This document shows, in pieces, positions 28,101 through 39,189 of a stretch of 64,000 bases of DNA. Position numbers and translations under genes: made by a program. Positions within the stretch are counted from its first letter, which is position 1. Every line of letters begins with the position of its first letter. The notes beneath the pieces were generated by a model that worked only from the letters and a program-made list of their open reading frames with translations, was not told the DNA's origin and did no database searches. Source of the DNA: Baylisascaris procyonis (taxonomy: Eukaryota > Nematoda > Chromadorea > Rhabditida > Ascarididae); contig JAZARR010000082.1 in the NCBI GenBank assembly GCA_037389465.1, positions 4,762,501-4,826,500 of the forward strand. Direction: 5' to 3'.

Positions 28101-31100
28101 TCTAACTATTAAGCCAAGTAATGTGCATATTGCTCTTAGAATATACTATTGTACTATTAATCAAAATTGAATATCAAGCATAAATAACACATAATAGCAT
28201 TTAATTCTCACTTGTCAAGTTCACATATCCAGTGTACCAATCCTGGACGCGTGTCTCGAAGGATAACTGCATGAGCGAGACCTGCCTTTATGTGCCTGCA
28301 ATACCATAAAAATTTCATCTATCTTTATCGAGTGTATTTAATCCACCTGGCTCAATATATTCTTCAAAAATTGTCCAGAAATGACTAGTCGAGGCATTCC
28401 TTAGCCATATTTCACGCCTATAAGCTCCAAAGCTTATGAAGCTTATTGATCCTCAAAAATGGTGCATCCGCGATAAGAAACCTGCTAAAAAATAGCGATC
28501 TTTAAACGAGAAAACATCGCATATTGTTGCCTATAACTTTTTATGATATATATGTTTATTTTATGATATATGATACAATTTACTAATTTCATGACCTTTT
28601 TTTATTTCATTTTACAGTTCCATAATAATACCAATTTATAATGTTATGCTATCGCTACGATCGATAACGGGAATACAACGAATACAACAAATTCCAGATG
28701 CGTCGATATCATTATATTTCTTTACTGCATAAGGAGATGCAATTAACTTTGCACCGATATTTTTTACGCACAAAAAGTTCATCGAAGCAATAAGTCTTGC
28801 ATATTAAACAACAAACGCATTTCGATGCGAACAACAAGGTACAGCCCGGTTCAACAATAAAGTTCAATCCCCAGAACCACATTCTCATTACTGGGACTGC
28901 CTAATATACATCTAGAAACCCTTCTATTGCACGATCTATTTTTCAGCGCATCGCGATAAAAGGACCAAGGATCTCAAGAATCATGTCTAATGTCCCCTGC
29001 CTCCCCCCCCCTTCCACATTTTAAATTTCATTCAAAAGAAAAGATTCGGTTCTGCATATTTATGGCCAACTTTTTCAAATTGCATCGCAACATGTTGTTC
29101 GTATAAAATAAATGTTATACTAATATTTAATCGTTTCTGCAGTTATGCATCCGAACACAACTGGTTGAATAACTCTTCTCTTCTGCACTTTTTTATTTGA
29201 GTAATTTTTTTTTTTTTTTTTTTATAAAAAAGAGAATCTCTCGGTCAAATTTCGAATATTATATATAAAAATCTAGAAATGATTCACTCAAAACTTAGCA
29301 AATGAAACGTTTTACAATAAATGAAAAAAAAAAATTCAGAAAAATCCTCACCTGAAATGATCGTCGGCTTCTTTTTCCATTTCGTCGAAATAAGGCAGAT
29401 ATTTCAACTGCCATATATCCTTCTGCCAAATCGATGGACATTCCTCTTCGTCAGCCTCGAATGGCGTCTCTAAAAAATAACCTCTCTAAATATGCGAAAG
29501 ATTTGTGATTTTAAATAATATCAACACTAATGTATTTCGATAGAGACTTTAATGCATTCATATTTCTCTGAATGCATTTAAAAGCTTAAATTTCGGATGC
29601 AAAGACCATGAGGTTATACGAGGAAATCGTGACGAGATAAGGCAATTGAATCACGTTATAAGCGATTTCAATGGGCAAATTGAAAAAAAATTGCGATCGT
29701 TTAGATGCAATATCTATAGATTTACTTCAATAACCCACCCCCCCCCCCCCCCTCCCGTTAATCCTATCTTCTTTCTTGGCAACCTTAATTTACATCGATT
29801 CTTATTTGTGCCTTGCCTAATTCAAAACACCCAACGCTGAAATATGCTGAAAGCTTATCACTTCAAATGGACCTTCTACCTCATATGATCTCATGCATAA
29901 TATAGAAATGATTGGCAACATTTGAAGACATCAACGAATTGCCTCTGAATAGTAAAATAAATGAAAAAGCATAATGGTCATAACAATCCTAAAGAGGCAA
30001 CAAATTCAACACAGTTCAATATTATCTGATACTCTAATTTAGTTTATTCGCTAATGATCTGAAAATTATAGTCATAAAAGCTTTACTACTTTGCATTTAA
30101 AAACTATTTTTTGAGAGAATTTCAAGCCAGAAAATATTCGTTTCTATATCATAATAGAACATCTCCTGCATGACAAGATTTGCATTGTCCCGACCACTTT
30201 ACTTCACTCAACGATTCAGATATTTGAGAACGAGAGTGAAGGATGTGAGAGAAATTTAGAGGGGAGAGGATATTTAGCCAGCAAAGAATGAAATTGATTT
30301 GACTTTAGTGATGATTTTAGTTATATCCGGCACGTAGATAAGAGTGTAATATTAATTTATTGCCTTTACTCGCTCTATTTTTATCTGCCCCAGCATAAAC
30401 GCCAAGTAGACCCCACAAGAAGAGTTTTTGTTATATACGCAGTTCCCATCATTGGTTATACCACCCCCCATTGAAACTAACCAGGGCGTTAAGGACGGAC
30501 AGACATTTGGGAAAAGAAAAAGGAAAAGAAGGATAAGTAAATCCACAAGATTTAACGATCTAAGACGCTATTGAAATAGAAGAAACAGGCTGTCAAATAA
30601 ATCAACGCCCGAAGAGCACCAAGAAGCAGCAGCATTTCCGATGTTGTTCCACGATTTCAAGTATGCAACCTAGTTAAGAAGCAAAAATCCTTTACGGAAA
30701 TCCCTACTTAGATGCTTTATATTAGGGGGTCATAATAGTTAAAATCAATCCAATGAGGGAATCAGACATCAACAATCCCACTAAAATTGAGGCAGCCAGC
30801 TGACTCCTACTGAACTGTTGAACCGAAAACAACAAAGTGGCGCAAATGTCCACGATTAATTGAACAAAATGTCCAAAATGCCACGATGTACGTGGCAAAG
30901 TACCGTCTCTTTTCAAGGTATACCACTGATAGCACAAATAATACTTTATCATTTAAGAGATATTTTAATAAAACCTCATATTGCAAATAAAAACTTAAAG
31001 ATTAGAGATTCTAACCGTCTCCTTCAGCTTCGGATAATTGTTGATCCTCGTTGCTAACCATATCGACGTCACTCAATGATCGATCATCCACCGATACGTC

Positions 31101-31127
31101 CGATTCGCTGCATTCAGAATCCGACAT
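2429..31127 (-). CDS. PSME4: Proteasome activator PA200/Blm10 (complete, 38 exons)
   Basis: Encodes the large HEAT/ARM-repeat solenoid that caps the 20S proteasome core and promotes ubiquitin-independent degradation, known in the family for acetylated-histone turnover and DNA repair. Joining the 38 exons listed in the five block entries gives 5,652 nt, 1,884 codons with stop, with no internal stop and matching phase at every junction; the human protein is 1,843 residues. Order and content follow the human protein throughout. Recognisable segments include [61 protein letters not shown] and the last residues LLVSPNYYV. The C-terminal Tyr-Tyr-Val is an HbYX-type tail that inserts into the 20S alpha ring (human ends Tyr-Tyr-Ala). 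The start is the first ATG after a likely trans-splice acceptor. The region matching a Lys/Arg-rich loop near the human C-terminus is about 25 residues shorter, so a small exon between 3122 and 4346 could be missed. Confidence 0.95.
4856..4990 (-). other. Possible in-frame cassette exon in PSME4
   Basis: A 135-nt open segment lies in the intron between PSME4 exons 35 and 36. It is bounded by a good acceptor (TTTTTTAG) and donor (AAAG/GTATGT) and is phase 0 at both ends, so inclusion would add 45 residues ([14 protein letters not shown]...RIGLDLLLK) without shifting frame. The human protein has no matching segment, and exon 35 joins exon 36 directly by homology. It is left out of the gene model. 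It could be an alternative exon or chance. Confidence 0.35.
5460..5527. repeat. Imperfect 68-nt intronic hairpin
   Basis: Inverted repeat with arms of about 30 nt and a loop of a few bases, starting TAGTGACTAT and ending ATAGTCACTA. A second paired block (TTATGAAT against ATTCATAA) flanks the loop; two or three mismatches sit in the middle. It lies in the PSME4 intron between exons 34 and 35. Size and shape fit a pre-miRNA-like stem or a very short MITE. No transcript evidence is available. Confidence 0.7.
7854..11929 (-). CDS. PSME4: PSME4 exons 25-31 (residues about 1135-1509)
   Basis: Exons: 11781-11929, 11149-11286, 10566-10692, 9833-9996, 8967-9162, 8283-8360, 7854-8125. Exon 25 is the charged linker with [16 protein letters not shown]. 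Exon 26 has [13 protein letters not shown]. Exon 28 has the strongly conserved [13 protein letters not shown], and it joins exon 29 directly although 670 bases of intron separate them. Exon 29 holds [18 protein letters not shown], matching LSLEDRKGKDKFN of the human protein. Exon 30 has [14 protein letters not shown]. Exon 31 has [16 protein letters not shown] and [12 protein letters not shown]. The exon 29 donor at TTTTAT/GTTGGT is the only one nearby that keeps frame. Confidence 0.92.
10335..10442. repeat. 27-bp degenerate minisatellite in a PSME4 intron
   Basis: Four diverged units start at 10335, 10361, 10388 and 10415 (spacing 26, 27 and 27), each beginning ACAG(A/G)(C/T)C followed by (A/G)(A/G)CA(C/T)(A/G)A. 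Because the period is a multiple of three, both strands stay open: plus reads repeated TDRHKS-like words and minus repeated CRSV-like words. It lies in the intron between exons 27 and 28. No splice support exists, so I do not call it coding. Confidence 0.75.
12771..16999 (-). CDS. PSME4: PSME4 exons 17-24, central part (residues about 763-1134)
   Basis: Exons: 16883-16999, 16571-16716, 15630-15784, 14749-14906, 14190-14312, 13699-13794, 13180-13308, 12771-12962. Motifs: [22 protein letters not shown] (18), [13 protein letters not shown] (19), [16 protein letters not shown] (20), YILLQHHV (21), [13 protein letters not shown] (22), then QFKGALYILL across the exon 23/24 junction and EKPSIIGL (24). 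Exon 19 is ended at a GTTTCT donor, because the further donor at 15594 breaks phase with exon 20. The GTTTCT type is also used by exon 33. Exons 17 and 21-24 all start and end in phase 0. Confidence 0.9.
13083..13137. repeat. (TA)n microsatellite
   Basis: Uninterrupted TA dinucleotide run of about 55 bases in the PSME4 intron between exons 23 and 24. Confidence 0.98.
17559..23922 (-). CDS. PSME4: PSME4 exons 9-16 (residues about 349-762)
   Basis: Exons: 23754-23922, 23073-23245, 21674-21920, 21045-21187, 19795-19969, 19177-19275, 18587-18656, 17559-17722. Conserved stretches are SYYHPSNYG and [10 protein letters not shown] (exon 9), [16 protein letters not shown] (10), [13 protein letters not shown] and [17 protein letters not shown] (11) and [10 protein letters not shown] (12). 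Exon 13 is placed at the acceptor ending TTCAAG rather than the upstream CAG at 20011. Only this choice restores phase, and it aligns KMLSMI with the human RCFGLI. Exon 14 starts after TTTTCAG and encodes a helix with [16 protein letters not shown]. Exon 16 carries [14 protein letters not shown]. Exon 13 contains a low-conservation Thr/Ala/Gly-rich insert. Confidence 0.9.
18119..18151. repeat. (AAAAAT)n short tandem repeat
   Basis: About five units of a hexanucleotide in the PSME4 intron between exons 15 and 16. Confidence 0.9.
25410..31127 (-). CDS. PSME4: PSME4 exons 1-8, N-terminal part (residues about 1-349)
   Basis: Exons in order of translation: 31016-31127, 29352-29469, 28212-28295, 27621-27761, 27140-27281, 26325-26384, 25851-26050, 25410-25598. 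Exon 1 encodes a Ser/Asp/Glu-rich leader ([15 protein letters not shown]...). Exon 2 gives the first conserved helix, [13 protein letters not shown]. Exon 4 reads [18 protein letters not shown] and joins exon 3 directly in phase 2. Exons 6 and 7 join as [13 protein letters not shown], matching the family EEWRPLMCPFD. Exon 7 carries [11 protein letters not shown] and exon 8 [11 protein letters not shown]. All donors are GT and all acceptors AG; phases are 1,2,2,2,0,0,2,2 at the exon ends. The exon 8 donor keeps the GGPDDG/VQHHL junction. Confidence 0.93.
25649..25710 (+). other. tRNA-like fragment (A and B box) in PSME4 intron 7
   Basis: AGTGGTTCAGTGG resembles a pol III A box. It folds as a four-pair D stem (GTTC with GAAC) around AGTGGTGTA. 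About 33 bases on, GAGTTCAGATCC resembles a B box. The anticodon arm and acceptor stem are not convincing, so this looks like a tRNA-derived repeat fragment or pseudogene rather than a working tRNA. It is antisense to PSME4. Confidence 0.4.
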
Positions 31128-31140
31128 TCTGACAGCAATT
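31128..31140 (-). promoter_or_regulatory. Likely trans-splice acceptor at PSME4 start
   Basis: Reading minus, GCTGTCAG sits one base before the initiator ATG (TGTCAG/A-ATG). An acceptor this close to the start, with no upstream coding exon, is the usual picture for spliced-leader trans-splicing in nematodes. A cis-spliced 5' UTR intron is the alternative. Confidence 0.45.
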
Positions 31141-33204
31141 TATTGAACGAACGCTATACAAAACATATCAAACATTATAAAACGTTTTCTTTATTATTAT
31201 TAACTAAACAAATGCATAACCTATATGAAAGATTAAGATGTTGGCATAAAGTTGAGTAGTGCGCATGCAAATAGCGCATTAAAAAAATTGCTAGTCTCTT
31301 GAAAATTTTAATTAAATAAAAATATTTTTGCATAAACGATTTTTTCTGATAGTAAGATAGAGGATGGAAAATTTAAAAAATCAATAATCGAGCCTTGTTT
31401 AGTGAAAAAAAAAATTTTTCAATGAAGAAAATTTTCCTATACTTTTTTTTTTATAAATTATTTTGTGTATGTTTTTTTTCTTCCCTCTCCATTTCCCCAT
31501 ATAAAAAAAAAGAAAACAATTTCTAGAATTAAGTATTTTTGAAAATACGCATTCAACAAATAAAGCATTTTTTTTTTTTTTGAAGCGTTAAGCATAGCAG
31601 TGATATATTTAATCAACAAGAATATTACAATTCTAGAGCGTGTTATTTAAAATTACCCCCTATGTCCTAATACTTCAATAACCCTCCCCCCCCCCACTCC
31701 TTAATCATTTCCATTCTTAAGTAGTTGGTCTTAAGGTGGAAAAATAATATTTATAGTTCTCTGCATTCAAAGGTGGTGAGTGCAAACTTCGATAGAAAGT
31801 GAACAAATTATCATTTATATATTTTCATTTCTCCCCTCCCCCCCCCCCTCCTTTCAGCACTGAATTAATTTCAGAGTCCAAGTTAACTCGTTTATTTGTC
31901 TTTATATTGAATTTGTACGTCATTTATGTAAACATTCAGTTTGTATTTATAAACCAACTTTTTTATTTATTATTCATTTACGCCGTTACATGTTTTCTTT
32001 TTTTTTTCAGTAAAGTGTGCTTACCTCTCTCCCGCCATCAGATTTTGTTAAATGCTTATCCTTATATTGCCTTAAAGACATATCTGCTTTAGCAGTAATC
32101 TATTTTTTAAAATTTCTAGCCATTTGTGGCGCATTTGTCGGATACGTAATTCTCGTATAACCTTTAATAATACATGAGAAGAAAAGCACCCCCCAGCTTA
32201 TTTCGTTAAATGCAATTCGCCATTCTTTATGTACAATGAGTATTTTTATCGAGAAATGGCACATTTTTTTCTGTCGCGTGTAAAAAAAACATTCAACAAA
32301 CACTTCAGTGAACTCTTGACTGATCGGACCCGGAAACATTCATGGTCATTGCTTTCTTTACTGGGTGTACCGTCCTCCTCCCTCGCATTCACAAGTAAAG
32401 TCCATGAATGTCTTTTATTTGGCTGACAATTGAAAGCCAATAATAACTTACTTTTTAAAAGTTGTCTTTTATAAGACACCACCCAGCCCCGATCGTCATA
32501 GAAGAACAATGAAAATGCAATGCCATTTTCGTTTAGCTCAACTATCACGTATATATTTTGTAAATTTTTGCGGAAATGACTTTGAATCACTATACTCTAC
32601 TTATTTAATGAGATATTTTATAGTCTCGTCCTCTCATTTAACTCACCTCCTCTCTCCCTCCTGCACAGACATAAGAAAAGACCTTGCGAGAATGGATTTT
32701 ATTGTTTGGAATTTGTTTCATGTTTTGCTAATAATATGCCAATTGGGAATATTGCAAATTATTAAATTTAGAGTATTAAAATTTCGGAAAAGATTTAAAA
32801 ATCGAAAAAAGAAAATTAAAATCGAAAAAGGACAATATTAAAATTTATTTGTAAATGATGTCAACACCCCTGATATCGACCCTTCCACATCCCTCCCGCA
32901 TCCTGGACATTGGTACTTGTTATTCAGTGATATCCTGTTTATGAAACTTTGGATTCACTTCAAAATATCGTCATAACAAATGAACATGAGTGCAATATAT
33001 TCCAAATAATTTCATGAAATACCCCTTTCCTTTCAATTTTTTTTGGATGAAATAAACATGCTTATTTGCATGTTCCAAGTATAGATGATGTAAATCTTTG
33101 ATGCTATAGAGCCGATAATGAGCCAATTATATGCAGATATCAATTTTTTTCATGTCTTCAACATTTACATAGTAAAGCAAGGTAATGGGTGATCAATAAA
33201 TTCT

Positions 33205-33303
33205 AGGTCAACGACTTTCGTCGTGTAGAACAGAATTTTAGATCAACGGCTTTCGTCGTGTAGAACAGAATTTTAGATCAACGACTTTCGTTGTGTAGAA
33301 CAA
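33205..33303. repeat. 35-bp tandem repeat, about 2.8 copies
   Basis: Units start at 33205, 33240 and 33275 with exactly 35-base spacing. The shared core reads A(G/A)(G/A)TCAACG(A/G)CTTTCGT, then CGTGTAGAACA. The first unit contains a perfect small hairpin, ACGAC-TTTC-GTCGT; the other two each carry one change in the stem. Confidence 0.9.
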
Positions 33304-34140
33304 ACAAGCAATGGCTATAAGATAGAGCAAACTCTCTACAAATGCATTGAGGCAAGGGTCGATGCATGTAAAAGAAGGGCGTATTTGCTTATAAGAATCA
33401 GTGTACTTCTAGCTTTTCACGAGAGGTGTCGTTCTTTCGAGGATCGACTACGACTATAGCGATGCGCAGACCGCTGCGGAATATCTACGGCATGAGGGGT
33501 TCCTGATGCTTGTTTCAACTGAGGTGGCACTATATGTCCCAACGGTTCTATCAAAACGACGTCACCGATGCCGTAGTATTATGCCTTTCGCCTTAATGTT
33601 GTTGAGTTTTTTTAAGGGTTTGTAAAAACGTTAAAACTTCTTGTCTCGCTGCTAGAACATACATTGACAAGCCTCGAAAGAGAAGGAATCTCGAATCGTT
33701 CAAAGACAAATTAAGTCTAGAAGGCCAAAATAGGGATCCTATATCCTTATAACAATTTAATATTGCATGGATGAAATAAAAGCAAAATAAAGTGTCAAAA
33801 CATGCATAAGCAAAGTATAAAAAGAAGGTAAGCATCCAGGTAAATGAATTGAACAACATCTGCAGCATGACCTGCATGGCCCTGCGACAACCAACACACC
33901 ACATCATCCTGCATTTAGATTGCCCCACTTCAAAAAAATAAAAAATAAAATAAAATAAAACTAAAACTAAAATCCGTTCCATTCACGAGCAACATCGATG
34001 ACAACTGCAAAGATGGAAGTTTACACCTCGCTCATTCATGCATACTTCAATATGTCTCATTGTTGATGTAAACGTTGCTCTGTTCGCATCGAATACTGTA
34101 CTCCATTTGCTTTGCTAAAATTCGTCATAACGACGTCGCA

Positions 34141-34220
34141 TTTGTATTTCTGTCTGTTTATGTCTGTGTATGTCTGTATGTCTGTGTGTGTCTGTATGTC
34201 TTTGTATGTCTGTCTAGCTA
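34141..34220. repeat. TGTCTGTA-type simple repeat
   Basis: Degenerate run of TGTCTGTA/TGTCTGTG words in the intergenic region. Confidence 0.85.
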
Positions 34221-37200
34221 TTCGGTGGGTTTAAAATCATGAACCATTGCAATTCGAGCTAGAAAATTTTCTAAGCATAATATAGTACAACAGATTGATT
34301 TCTTATACCATAATTTACGTGGATCTATGCACGGTGAAAGGCGGGAGAAAATTGTTTGCATTTTACACTGATTGAGACGGAGAGAAAATTGATTTTTTTT
34401 TTGGAATAATTTATGTGAGCGGTTGAATTAACTAACGAAGCGCGATACTTTAAATGTATTATATTTTGTTGATCAACGTAGAAACCGATCGGTGAAGTGA
34501 ACATTATTCAGGAATACATTCAGGAACTTGTCATGTTGTTTAGCAGCTTTGTCCACTTTATTGACAAGACTAGAAAGGTTGATAATTGTTTTACGTAAAT
34601 GCAATGAATGCACATAATAATCCTAAACGACAGTAAAATTAGTGACTATAATTCAAAGCAGGATGTAATAAAAACTTCAACTCGATATGGCCTCAACAAC
34701 AATCTCTACAAAGGCTAAACCACTTGCTACTATGAAATTTCAAATGCCAAACGATATATTGATAGATAAAATTATCTGCATGCAGTTGGGAATTGTGAAC
34801 GTTAACTAAGAGTTATATGCCGATATCTCAATAAACAATAAAATGGCTCTATTGTAAGTTGATATATAACTGCGAATTATTGTCATACATTTGACGATTA
34901 CAATATAACGTTTGAGTGATCAGTGAATTTCGACAACAAATCTTATCGTAAGGATTTGAAATCCCATACTTCAGCATGCTTCGAACGAAATATTTTATCT
35001 TTTCGTTGTAAAGCTTTCTCCTCCCCCTTCCCCGCCCTTCCCCCCATCCCCTTACAATTAATTTCCTTCACGGTCTAAATCGACATTTTCTATGTTGTTG
35101 TTTTCATATCGTTTCTTTTCATTTTAGCTGTTTCTTTTTTCTTGGTGTTTGCATTCTCTTTACAGTATTAATGCTCGTCATCGTAATTTCGAGTTAATAA
35201 AGGTGCTGGTTGAGTTGGTCACTACTGAGTGATATGCAGTATATAAGGAAAGAAACAGAAGCGCAGATCAGCAATTTTAGAATGCTGCATCACATTTTGA
35301 AATGGCTAAATCGTGCTTTGCGAATCCTAAGGCGATGATCTGAGGTATAGTGGTCGAGAATAATCGAAAAAAACAGCGATGATTTAGTGCCAGCTAGGGG
35401 GATGAAGGTGCGCCCAGGTGTGCCCGACCGACATTTGTGAGTTGTTTGTAAAGCTTAATGCAAGCTGGTTGGCCGATAACGTAACAGGTTGGTGCCAGCC
35501 GATAGTGAATGGGCAGACGGGGGACGGGATGCCAGGAGTTCTCGGTGCTAGTCGGTAGCACTTTGAAAGCAATTTCAATAGAATCGTTGGCGGATTTTAA
35601 AGCGGAATATTTGCGTAATGCAGAAGCTGGCAACAATTTAAAATTTCAGATTTTTTTTTTTTAAATGAATTCAAACGTTTTTCACTTCTCGATTGCATTC
35701 GAATTTTAATCTGCCGTTACAAAGACTGCAATTCATCTAATCAAAAAGTGCTCGAGGAAGCAACGATGCAAAATTATGGCGTTTATGAAACGAAAAAAAA
35801 AAAAACTGCAGAAGGCATACAGCTAAGCAAGTAAAGTCAAGCAGGAAAACAAGAATCAAATAAGATCAGGTGAATCGTTGATAAATAGCAGGAAAAGAAT
35901 TTATGGACATCAAACATTTCGTAAATAAAATAATGCGAATAATTTACAATTTAATGCATTATGGGAAAATTTGATCCTCGTAATACTTTTATCAACAAGA
36001 AATCAAAATTTGCGCTAATCATCGCCGTATGATACATGTAAAAAATTTCGTAAAATTTTTGTAAAAATTCCCAATTTTTGTAAAAAAAAAAAAAAAAAAA
36101 TTCCCAATTTAAGCATTGCAGAAATATTTTCAACGATTGATGACTAAGAAATATTTTCCGTTGCTTGATCGAAGTAAATCTGGAGGTTGGAAGGAGGCTT
36201 CCGTAAAGTTTTCTGAGGATTACCGTCCACAATCCATGAAATTCGCTAGAAAATGAGCAGCATAATATATTAAATGTGAAAAGAATGCTATATTTTATAT
36301 TAAACAATTCAAAAAAAAAAAAGAAAAAATCGTTGAGAAATGCATCTTTTAAATAAAAAGGGCAGAAATAAAAATGTTGTTTGCAAAAGATATGCACAAA
36401 TGTCAATATTTTTACGCATCATTTTTTCGTGAATTTCCACAAGAAATAAAGATAATCGATGAGAATTTCCTCTCCATTGTAATTTTTTCAAATGTTTTCG
36501 CTCAAATTTAGCAATAAACTTTTGCCTGATTCAAGCAGTACATTTTATCGATGCTCATAAAATGGATAGGATTTTAAAAGAATTTCAAAAATCTCCTCTT
36601 TGTATACAGCATTTTATATTGTTTTATTTCACTCACTTGAAAATGTTCATTTATCTCATCGTTGCTTAAAGAATTTCTAGCCATTTGTGTAAGAAATTTG
36701 TCGTCCTGTTATTAAATTTTCATCACAACTCCTTTGTTAGAGCGCATCTCAAACGGTCGATTTAATCGTGCATAGAACAACCTAAATTCCCGAAGTTTCT
36801 TTAAAACTGGAATGATAACCGAATGCAGAGCTGTGCAAGCAGTAAATGATGGATAGCGGTTGATAACGATTGATCAATGATTGATTAATGAAATTTATAT
36901 CTTATCATTTTCATTTGCAATGAGCGGGATAAAATATTTGCAAAGAATTATGAAACGTTTGAATTATTGTTTTATTAACACAAAGAGTATTACTATCACC
37001 GTTATCATTATGAGTGATTGATCGATGATTGATCGGTGATCAGTGATTGATCATCTATCTATTAATGAAAACAATTGCCTGGATTAAAGATAAACGATTT
37101 GTTATCAACACAAATATTATCAATATCAATTACAACTCCATTTTTGGACTTATTGGTAATAAGAATTGCTCTTCTTTATTATTATAAAATATTTGTTATA

Positions 37201-38099
37201 TAAATCGATGAGTTGAAATTTTAAATTATCCTTCATGTTGAACCTTATACAACATTATTCCCACTTTCAATGCTTATATTGAATGTATTTTAATAGACGT
37301 ATATCTTCCAGCATCTTCATCTATTTTCCTTTATGCTAGTTGATTGATTAATATACTTTATGATAATATCACACATTATGCGCTTTTTAAATAAAATTGA
37401 TTATATGAGGAAAACGCGCCAGATAAATCCGATACAAAGAATGATGTATATGATACTTTTTATGAATCCTATAATTGAAGCAATAATATCATAAATAAAG
37501 TTTGTTACTAAATAATAATAATGAAAAGAATATATTAGGGTGAAAATGTGCTTAATGTCCCTTTTTTAAATGATTTTCTAAATCGATTATTGAGATGTTT
37601 ATTAAATTGCTCTACTTGATCTCTCAGTGATCGCTCAAAAGCAATTTTGATTAAGCTTCTTTTTCACTTTGTTTTCTTTCCTTTTTTTTTTGCAATTGAA
37701 TGACAAAAATTTTTAATAAAAAAAAATTCTCTCTCTCATTTTCATTCACATGATTGAATGAAAAAAAAAAATTTTTCTCGTTATCTATTCGTTTGATAAG
37801 TGTTCAACATCATGAGACATTTCAATAATCAATTCGATTGCCGCTTATTTATTCCTTTTCTCTTCAATTATTTTACTATATGAGATTGTCTTTTATTTAG
37901 GTAATATTTATTTCTGTCTTGTCGTAACCTAATTATATATCTCTCGAATTTTTATGAAAGGAATTTTTGTTTGCATGAAAGATAAAAAAATCATTGACCA
38001 TATTTGATGACCACTCATTAATGATGTATCTATAGGTGATTATAGATTTAACAATTAAGTAAACAATCGGTGGCATAAAACCTCATAGAAAAATTTAAA

Positions 38100-38126
38100 T
38101 TTAACACTACTATAAGTAGTGTTAAA
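38100..38126. repeat. Perfect 11-bp stem hairpin, motif repeated at 38668
   Basis: TTTAACACTAC, loop TATAA, then the exact reverse complement GTAGTGTTAAA. The 17-base core CTACTATAAGTAGTGTT occurs again at 38668-38684, 561 bases away in the same orientation, where the outer stem is not kept. Confidence 0.85.
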
Positions 38127-38703
38127 CGATAAATTACGTACCACCGAAGAAAATATAAATATACAAAAAATGGACACAGTTAAAATTTCCCTATTTTATA
38201 ATTAATTAAATATAACTCATTGAGTTTTTTTTAAATCTTTTTTTTTTGTGTTATACTTAGTGCCAATTGTTAGTTTATCATCTTTTTGCTTTATTAAGTA
38301 TAATTTATGAAAACGAAATATTCCAAAAATAATAGTGAATAATATCAAAAAAAAAAAAAGAAAATTGTTATTTCTAATCGATTATTGTCTATCGACATCG
38401 AAATAATCAACTCATCAGCAATCAATTCACTACAAAGCACAAAGCTTATCTTATCATATTTGTGAGTTGTGTACGCAACACTCAATACCAGCATATCGTT
38501 ATATATTTCTTCTCTCAAATATTTTCATCTCTCTATCAACGCCGACAACTAGATTATTCTGAGAATAATATTTTATATACCATCTTTGTTAACTATTCAC
38601 CAGTACAAATAAATTAAATTGTTTTCTACTGAATAATGTTGCTGTTTCAATCGTCACCTGGAGGCTTCTACTATAAGTAGTGTTTACGGTTCGCAAGGTT
38701 CTA

Positions 38704-38730
38704 TTATATATATATATATATATATATATA
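38704..38730. repeat. (TA)n microsatellite
   Basis: TA run of about 27 bases upstream of the OATP gene, immediately after the second CTACTATAAGTAGTGTT motif. Confidence 0.95.
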
Positions 38731-39189
38731 GGAGATCATTAATTCCGTTTTTCGTTGTTCCCATGATACTTCTCTTTAAAATGGTCAAATTTTGAAATTT
38801 TTTTCTATTCCTTCCTCTGCCGACTCTCTTGGATGAGTTCGTTAGACAGCCGGATTGGTGTGGTATGTGGTGGCGACAAGTGTGCTATATATACAAAGAC
38901 GGGTGAAAATGACAGGGATTATGTGGTAGAATTGGTTCAGCGGTTAAAGCGGTTGGTTGGGATTGCGGGGGTAGGAAATTGGGTGCGGTTCCTCTTCCCG
39001 TTTGTGCGTGTTACATAGAGGGGTGGGGCGAAGCCTCTCCTCCACTTTTATGTGTGGTACAAAAGGGACGGGGGGCGAAGCACCTCCTGAGCCAGGCAGA
39101 GGTCGAACCTGTGTACTATTCGATAGACTCAGTTTAATTCAATACAACCTAGTTCAGTGCATTCGTTAAGCTGCTTTAGCCGACAAATC

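Noticed and set aside
32246..32841. Two open frames of more than 100 codons on opposite strands
   Set aside because: They overlap each other, show no recognised motif and no convincing exon structure; treated as chance.
35384..35636. G+C-richer minus frames of 64 and 80 codons
   Set aside because: Two overlapping frames open together, which suggests base composition rather than a gene; no homologue recognised.
38833..39018. Plus-strand 61-codon frame upstream of OATP
   Set aside because: Lies in a repeat-like G+C-rich block, has no splice context or domain match.
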